From Prescottella equi (GTDB taxonomy: Bacteria > Actinomycetota > Actinomycetes > Mycobacteriales > Mycobacteriaceae), in contig NZ_LWTX01000005.1 of assembly GCF_002094305.1 (NCBI RefSeq), forward strand, positions 1 through 64,000: a stretch of 64,000 bases of DNA, given 5' to 3'. Under the pieces are notes generated by a model, which did not search any database, was not told the origin of the DNA, and saw nothing but the letters and a program-made list of their open reading frames with translations. Below are positions 58,895 through 64,000 of the stretch, in pieces (positions within the stretch are counted from its first letter, which is position 1; each line of letters begins with the position of its first letter). The position numbers and the translations under genes were made by a program.

Positions 58895-60853
58895 CTACAG
58901 CGCCGCCGCCACCCGATGCCCCTCGATCACCGCGGCATGCGAGCGGCGCGGCGTCACGGCGTCACCGATCCGATACACCTCGAACGGAGTGGAGCCACTG
59001 TGCGTCAATACTTTCCACAACTCGTCACAGGGTTCCTGGTGACTCGCGCACACCAGCCAGTCGAACACCTCGGTCAGAGTGACACCGGAGAGGTGGTTCT
59101 CCAGGGTGACCCGCAGACGGCCCGCCGCATCGGCGACACCGCTCACCGCCACATCGGTCCACTGCTCGATGTCCGCACGGTGCGCTCGCTGCTGCCATCG
59201 CTCCATGTCGAGTGTGACACCCAGGTCCTGTCCGACGATCATTCCTGGCGTACAGATCGTCACGGCACAACCGCGAGCAGCCAACGTCTCCGCCACGGAC
59301 GGCCCCTGATGAAAACCCAGCTCGTCCACCACGAGAACCCGCCCGGCCGGGGCCACACTTTCGTCCAGCACGCCCCGGGCATGGACCACACGAGCACACT
59401 CCCCCGCCCACCACGGGCGAACCGGACGCGCCCCCGTCGCGACCACCACCACGTCCGGGGCCAGCGCCCGCAACTGCTCCGCGCTCATCTCGACACCGGT
59501 CTCGATCCGCACCCCGCGACGCACGCATTCACCCTCGAGATTCCGTACGAGATCACCCAGCTCGCCGCGCCCCGACGCAGACGACGCGACCCGGATCTGA
59601 CCACCCACGACAGGCGAGCGTTCGAACAGTGTCACCCGATGCCCGCGCTCAGCCGCGGTCGCCGCCGCCGACAGCCCCGCCGGCCCGCCCCCGACCACCA
59701 CCACCCGTCTGCCGGGCACCCGAGGATCGGGCAGCGGAACCGATTCCTTTCCGGCACGGGGATTCTCGACGCAACCGAGCCAACGACCCAGCCCCATGCG
59801 TCCCACACACTCCTGATTGCACGACAGGCAGGTGCGGATCTCGTCCGCGGCGCCGCGCAGCGCCTTCGTCGCGAAATCGGGGTCGGCGATCTGCCCGCGA
59901 GTGATACCGACGAGATCGCACCGCCCGTCGGTGAGCGCGCGTTCGGCCTCGGCCGGTTCTTTCAGCCGGCCCACGCCGATCACCGGCAGCGCCACCGCTG
60001 CCCGAATCGCCTCCGAGATGTGCAGCGCGTAGCCGCGGGGAGCCGCCATGGACGGCTCCACCAGGTGCAGCGTCTCGGTCGCCACGCCCATCGTGGTGTT
60101 GATGTAGTCGACGACGCCCGAGGCCTCCACGATCCGGGCCACCGCGACGGCGTCGTCGAGCACGATCCCGCCGGGCACCTGCTCGTCGCCCGAAAGACGC
60201 ACACCGAGCACCAGATTCGGACCGATCGCGGCTCGGACGGCGGCAATCACCTCGACGAGGAACCGGGCGCGGTTCTCGAGGGATCCGCCGTAACGATCGC
60301 TCCGCCGGTTCGTGGCCGAGGACAGGAACCCCCGGATGAGCGACGACTGCGAGCCCTGCAGTTCGACGCCGTCGAATCCCCCGTCGCGGCAACGGGCGGC
60401 GACGACGGCGTAGGCGGCCACCAGCTCCGCGATCTCCGCCGCGTCGACCGCCTTGGGCACCTCCCGGAACAAGGGATCCGGAACGGGGCTCGGCGCCCAC
60501 AGCGGTCGGCGCGAATACATGCCCGACCCCTGCCCGCCGTTGTGGTTGAGCTGCGCGAGGATCACCGCGCCGTGACCGTGCACAGCGTCGGTGATCGCCC
60601 GGTACCCGTCCACCACCTCCGGGCGATAGCCGTGAATCACTTTCTCGTACGGCCAGTCCGACGGATGGACACACTGTTCCTCGGTGATGATCATCCCCGC
60701 TCCGCCGGCGGCACGGGCCGCGTAGTACGCGGCGTGCTGTTCGGTGGGCAGACCCCCGTGCGCGTAGTTCGTCAGGTGCGCGGTGAACACGACCCGATTA
60801 CGCAGGGTCCGCCCGCCGAGGCGAAGCGGGGACGACAACCGTGGATACAGCAT
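58895..60853 (-). CDS. Mycofactocin-system FadH/OYE-family oxidoreductase 1
   Basis: The 652 residues follow the 2,4-dienoyl-CoA reductase layout. First comes an OYE-type FMN barrel (LRNRVVFTAHLTNYAHGGLPTEQHAAYY; LQGSQSSLIRGFLSSATNRRSDRYGGSLENR). A 4Fe-4S site follows, with cysteines in CLSCNQECVGRMGLGRWLGC, and then an FAD/NAD domain (VVVVGGGPAGLSAAATAAERGH, VVVVATGARPVRP). Family TIGR03996 is confined to mycofactocin genomes; its substrate is unknown. The gene starts 12 bp after the SDR stop and ends 28 bp from the convergent HNH gene. A role in reducing enones or in shuttling electrons with mycofactocin is inference. Confidence 0.9.
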   Translation of the reverse strand: MLYPRLSSPLRLGGRTLRNRVVFTAHLTNYAHGGLPTEQHAAYYAARAAGGAGMIITEEQCVHPSDWPYEKVIHGYRPEVVDGYRAITDAVHGHGAVILAQLNHNGGQGSGMYSRRPLWAPSPVPDPLFREVPKAVDAAEIAELVAAYAVVAARCRDGGFDGVELQGSQSSLIRGFLSSATNRRSDRYGGSLENRARFLVEVIAAVRAAIGPNLVLGVRLSGDEQVPGGIVLDDAVAVARIVEASGVVDYINTTMGVATETLHLVEPSMAAPRGYALHISEAIRAAVALPVIGVGRLKEPAEAERALTDGRCDLVGITRGQIADPDFATKALRGAADEIRTCLSCNQECVGRMGLGRWLGCVENPRAGKESVPLPDPRVPGRRVVVVGGGPAGLSAAATAAERGHRVTLFERSPVVGGQIRVASSASGRGELGDLVRNLEGECVRRGVRIETGVEMSAEQLRALAPDVVVVATGARPVRPWWAGECARVVHARGVLDESVAPAGRVLVVDELGFHQGPSVAETLAARGCAVTICTPGMIVGQDLGVTLDMERWQQRAHRADIEQWTDVAVSGVADAAGRLRVTLENHLSGVTLTEVFDWLVCASHQEPCDELWKVLTHSGSTPFEVYRIGDAVTPRRSHAAVIEGHRVAAAL

Positions 60854-60865
60854 GGATCGGTCGCG

Positions 60866-61678
60866 TCAGACCTTCGTGTTGCCCTGGTCCAGTGCGACCT
60901 GGCTGGCCGTCACCGTCTTGGCGCCGTCACCGGCCAGCCACAGCACCGCATCCGAGATGTCGTCGGGATCGGCGATGGGCTTCTCGGTGAGGATCGGCGC
61001 AAAGTTCGGGCCGTAGTGCGGGTACTGCTGGAGGATCACGAGGCTGCCCGGGTCGGTGCCCATGTGCGTGTTGACGCCGTACGGATGGATCGAGTTGACG
61101 CGAATCTTGTACTCGCCGAGTTCCTTCGCCGCGGCCTGCGTGAGACCGACAAGACCGAACTTCGACGCCGCGTAGTGCGCCTGGCCGGGCAGCGCCTTGA
61201 TTCCGGCAACCGAACTGACGACGATGATCGAGCCACCGTTGCCGGCCTCGATCATGGCCGGCACCGCGGCCTTGAGGGTCTTGAAGGCGCCGGTGAGGTT
61301 GATGTCGATCAGCGTCTCCCACTGGTCGTCGGACATCTCCCAGAAGCGATTCCAGTTGCAGATACCGGCATTGGCGATCACGATGTCGAGCCGGCCGAAC
61401 TGTTCCACACCCGCGTCGACGACGGCCTTCAGCGCCGCGCTGTCGCGGACATCCGCCTCGCGGGCGTAGATCTTGGCGCCCTCGGCCTCGACGAGTCGAA
61501 CGGTCTCCGCGAAATCGTCGGCCGTCGCGGCGTCGTAGGTGTTGTGGTCGGTGACGCTCTTGCAGACGTCCACCGCGATGATCGCCGCGCCCTCACGCGC
61601 CAACCGCACCGCGTGCGTGCGTCCCTGCCCACGCGCCGCGCCCGTGATGAAGGCGACCTTGCCGTCGAACTGTCCCAC
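60866..61678 (-). CDS. Mycofactocin-coupled SDR-family oxidoreductase
   Basis: The 270-residue protein is a classical short-chain dehydrogenase with the insert typical of the mycofactocin-coupled group: TGAARGQGRTHAVRLAREGA (cofactor loop), an extended VDVCKSVTDHNTYDAATADDFAETV segment after beta-2, IANAGICNWNRFWEMSDDQW, VVSSVAGIKALPGQAHYAASKFG (Ser, Tyr, Lys catalytic set) and HPYGVNTHM. TIGR03971-type SDRs such as carveol dehydrogenase keep NAD bound and need another acceptor, probably mycofactocin. It is the middle gene of the OYE2-SDR-OYE1 set with 9- and 12-bp gaps. Substrate unknown; monoterpene alcohols are one option. Confidence 0.92.
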   Translation of the reverse strand: MGQFDGKVAFITGAARGQGRTHAVRLAREGAAIIAVDVCKSVTDHNTYDAATADDFAETVRLVEAEGAKIYAREADVRDSAALKAVVDAGVEQFGRLDIVIANAGICNWNRFWEMSDDQWETLIDINLTGAFKTLKAAVPAMIEAGNGGSIIVVSSVAGIKALPGQAHYAASKFGLVGLTQAAAKELGEYKIRVNSIHPYGVNTHMGTDPGSLVILQQYPHYGPNFAPILTEKPIADPDDISDAVLWLAGDGAKTVTASQVALDQGNTKV

Positions 61679-61687
61679 CGTGATCTC

Positions 61688-63619
61688 CTAACCCGTGACT
61701 ACCTCGTACTGCGCCATGGACATTGCCGCGAGTCTTCCCTCGCGGACGGCTTCGAGGACGGTGCGGGGGGCGACACAGTCGCCGACCCTCACCGCACCCT
61801 CGCCCACGGCCGACCACTCGTCCGGCAACGGAAGCGAACAGTCGACCAGTACCGAGCACGGTACGCCGAAGCGGACACCCGTGAAGCGGTTCTGCAGCAG
61901 CACTTCCCCCGCTGTCCCGGCCATCGGGAGAACCGCAAGAAGCGCCGTCACACCGGCGTCCCGCAGGCGTTTGTTCGCAGCCACCAGATCTCCCGTCGGC
62001 CCGAGTCTCGATCCGACCAACTGGTCGGGCGTCGCGATCGTGACGTCCACCCCGCGGTCCGCCAGCAGCAGTGCGACGGACACCGCCACCGGGCCGCCGA
62101 CCGGGTCGAACACGACGACCGGCCCCGCATCCACCCTGGAACCGGACAGCACCTCGGCCGCGGTGAGCACGCGCATCGCGGCATCCACGGGGCACGGTGC
62201 CGGGCGGGGCCTGCTCCCGGTCGCGACGATCAGCGCCCCGTCTCCGCTCCGCCCGTCCGCGACATCGTCCGGCTCGATCTCGGCGGCCGTCCTGATCTCC
62301 ACGCCCAGTCGACGGCACTCCGCCTCGAGCCAATCGGCGAGCATCGACAGTCGTGTCCGGCCCGGTCCCGCTGCGGCGGTGCGGAGCATCCCACCGAGCC
62401 GAGTGGTGCGCTCCGTCAACGTCACCCGCAAGCCCCGCGACGCGAGCACGCGCGCCGCTTCGAGCCCGGCAGGTCCTCCGCCCACGACCTGCGCGGAGGC
62501 GGGGCCGGCCACGGCCACCGGTTCCGGATCGACAGTCTCGAATCCGGCCGTCGGGTTACCGATGCACGTCACCACCGGGTTGCGAGGATCGCGGACCAGG
62601 CAGGTCTGGTTGCACAGCACGCACGGCCGCGGGGCCGACCCGGCCCGCACCCGCGACACGAGGTCCGGCTCGGCAATCTGGGCGCGCGTCATCTCGACGA
62701 GATCCGCGACGCCGTCGTCGAGCGCCCGCTGCGCCTGCGCCGCGTCTACGACGCTGCCCTGCAACACCACCGGAACCCGGCCACCCGCGGCCGCACGCAT
62801 CGATCTGCACAGCCCGAGATTGAACCCGGGCGCGGTGTGGCCGTCCGGTCGATAGGCGGCGGTGGAGTACGGCCCGCCCCGGACCACCACGAGCAGGTCC
62901 AGCGACTCGGCCAACTCAGCGACGTGGTTCGCCGCGTCGTCCGGGGTGATGCCGGCCCACGGCGCCTGCTCGTCGCAGCTGAGCCGCAGCGACAGGATGC
63001 GGTCACCGAGTTCCGCCCGGACCGCAGCGATCACCTCACGCGTGAGGTGCAGCCGATCGACGCCGTAGCCGTCGGTGCGCCGGTTCGTCAGCCCCGAATG
63101 AAACTGGCGCAGAAGAGAGGACGGGCCGGCGTCGAGCTCGACACCGTCTACGCCCGCGGCCACCGCGAGCCGGGCAGCCCGACCGAAACCCTCGACGAGC
63201 GCGGCGATCTCGCCGGGCTCCATCTCCATCGGCAGCTCCCGCGACACCGGGTCCGGGAAGCGAGACGGCGCCCACAACGCCGACTGCGACCACGCACTCG
63301 ACCCCTGCAGCCCGGTGTGCCCGAGACCCGCGAGCACGAGCGTCCCGTGCGGGCGGCACGCATCCGCCACTGCACGCCAACCCGGCTCGCAGTCCGCGGC
63401 CAGCGGGGACCGTTCGTACGGCCAGTCACTCTGGTGAACAGACGCGGTCTCGGTGACGACCAGTCCGGCGCCGCCGCGGGCACGACGTTCGTAGTACGCG
63501 ACGTGCCGAGCGGACAGTGCGCGGGCGTCGCCCAGATTGGTCTCGTGCGGACCGAAGAGCACCCTGGCCGGGGCGATGCGCCCGGCCAGGGTGAACGGTT
63601 CGGTGAGGCTGCCGCGCAC
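61688..63619 (-). CDS. Mycofactocin-system FadH/OYE-family oxidoreductase 2
   Basis: The 643-residue protein is a diverged paralogue of the OYE protein at 58895. It has the FMN barrel (RIAPARVLFGPHETNLGDARALSARHVAYYERRARGGAGLVVTE; SSLLRQFHSGLTNRRTDGYG), the 4Fe-4S cysteines in CVLCNQTCLVRDPRNPVVTC with a shorter spacer, and an FAD/NAD domain (VVGGGPAGLEAARVLASRG, LIVATGSRPRPAP). This fits TIGR03997. It begins 12 bp after the mftD stop, so it is co-transcribed with mftD. In many mft loci the two OYE proteins occur together and may act as a pair or on different substrates. Confidence 0.9.
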   Translation of the reverse strand: MRGSLTEPFTLAGRIAPARVLFGPHETNLGDARALSARHVAYYERRARGGAGLVVTETASVHQSDWPYERSPLAADCEPGWRAVADACRPHGTLVLAGLGHTGLQGSSAWSQSALWAPSRFPDPVSRELPMEMEPGEIAALVEGFGRAARLAVAAGVDGVELDAGPSSLLRQFHSGLTNRRTDGYGVDRLHLTREVIAAVRAELGDRILSLRLSCDEQAPWAGITPDDAANHVAELAESLDLLVVVRGGPYSTAAYRPDGHTAPGFNLGLCRSMRAAAGGRVPVVLQGSVVDAAQAQRALDDGVADLVEMTRAQIAEPDLVSRVRAGSAPRPCVLCNQTCLVRDPRNPVVTCIGNPTAGFETVDPEPVAVAGPASAQVVGGGPAGLEAARVLASRGLRVTLTERTTRLGGMLRTAAAGPGRTRLSMLADWLEAECRRLGVEIRTAAEIEPDDVADGRSGDGALIVATGSRPRPAPCPVDAAMRVLTAAEVLSGSRVDAGPVVVFDPVGGPVAVSVALLLADRGVDVTIATPDQLVGSRLGPTGDLVAANKRLRDAGVTALLAVLPMAGTAGEVLLQNRFTGVRFGVPCSVLVDCSLPLPDEWSAVGEGAVRVGDCVAPRTVLEAVREGRLAAMSMAQYEVVTG

Positions 63620-63631
63620 GCGCGCGGTGTT

Positions 63632-64000
63632 CTAGCCGACGCCGAGATCGCGGCGGAAGCCCTCGGGGACCACGAGGTCGTTCGGGCTCAGGTCGTGAAT
63701 CGACTTGTGGCCCAAGCCGAGAACCGCCGAGTCGATGCCCCCGCGGAGGATGTCGAGGACGTTCTCGACACCTGCCTGGCCGTTGGCCGACAGACCCCAG
63801 AGGTAGGCGCGCCCGATCATGACGGCGCGGGCGCCGAGGGCGAGCGCCTTGACGACGTCGCTGCCGCGGCGGATGCCGCCGTCGAGCACGACCTCGAGCT
63901 GATCACCGACCGCCTCGGCGATCGCCGGCAGCGCCCGGATCGGAGCGGGGGTGCCGTCGAGGTTGTTGCCGCCGTGGTTCGACACCGAGATCGCGGAGCA
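63632..64000 (-). CDS. mftD: Mycofactocin biosynthesis protein MftD (C-terminal part; 5' end outside window)
   Basis: The last 122 residues of an FMN-dependent alpha-hydroxyacid oxidase-like protein are visible; the frame is open to the right edge. [23 protein letters not shown] is the active-site loop in the MftD-specific form (NHGGNNLDG), [38 protein letters not shown] is the FMN phosphate site, and the end [13 protein letters not shown] fits the family. MftD oxidises the Val-Tyr-derived intermediate to pre-mycofactocin. The rest of the cluster (mftA-mftC) is expected just beyond the edge. Confidence 0.9.
   Translation of the reverse strand, partial: CSAISVSNHGGNNLDGTPAPIRALPAIAEAVGDQLEVVLDGGIRRGSDVVKALALGARAVMIGRAYLWGLSANGQAGVENVLDILRGGIDSAVLGLGHKSIHDLSPNDLVVPEGFRRDLGVG

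Overview
This window is high-GC actinobacterial DNA. Gene content points to Rhodococcus or a close relative in the Mycobacteriales: a mycofactocin cluster, a leucine-degradation operon arranged like Rv2498c-Rv2506 of M. tuberculosis, a 13E12-type (DUF222/HNH) endonuclease, and giant NRPS genes. Nearly all genes lie on the minus strand. I saw no rRNA, tRNA, CRISPR array or insertion sequence.

Region 1 (1-28.1 kb) holds two non-ribosomal peptide synthetase genes read right to left. The first (about 6,900 residues) starts with an EntF-like condensation domain, carries six complete A-T units and ends in a seventh C domain with no A or T domain. The second starts with the missing A-T unit and runs off the left edge inside its third A domain. 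The module is therefore split C//A-T between two proteins, and the two protein ends are related to each other. At least nine residues are selected. A7 reads clearly as serine; no epimerisation or thioesterase domain is in view. A strong hairpin separates the two genes, and a perfect 206-bp repeat links modules 3 and 8.

Region 2 (28.4-38.6 kb) holds a PPOX-type flavin/F420 enzyme, a FadR-type GntR regulator, and a tightly overlapping six-gene operon: carboxylase beta and alpha subunits, acyl-CoA dehydrogenase, MaoC hydratase, CitE-like lyase and acetoacetate-CoA ligase. This fits leucine/isovalerate breakdown to acetoacetyl-CoA. A divergent TetR gene and two identical operator half-site pairs lie upstream.

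Region 3 (38.6-51.1 kb) holds alcohol and aldehyde oxidation genes. One set is a nicotinoprotein (NDMA-dependent) alcohol dehydrogenase, an aldehyde dehydrogenase, a Fis-type regulator, an acyl-CoA ligase and an MHS-family transporter; two of its promoters share an operator-like motif. The second set is DUF779, AdhP and an aldehyde dehydrogenase.

Region 4 (51.3-64 kb) starts with a FadD19-like acyl-CoA synthetase behind a perfect KstR-type operator. The rest is a mycofactocin locus: mftG, mftF, mftE, then a DUF1707 membrane protein and an SOS-box-bearing DUF222/HNH gene, then two FadH/OYE oxidoreductases flanking a mycofactocin-coupled SDR, and the 3' part of mftD at the right edge. Regions 3 and 4 can be read together: the mft genes make and cycle the redox cofactor that the nicotinoprotein dehydrogenase and SDR need to unload their tightly bound NADH.
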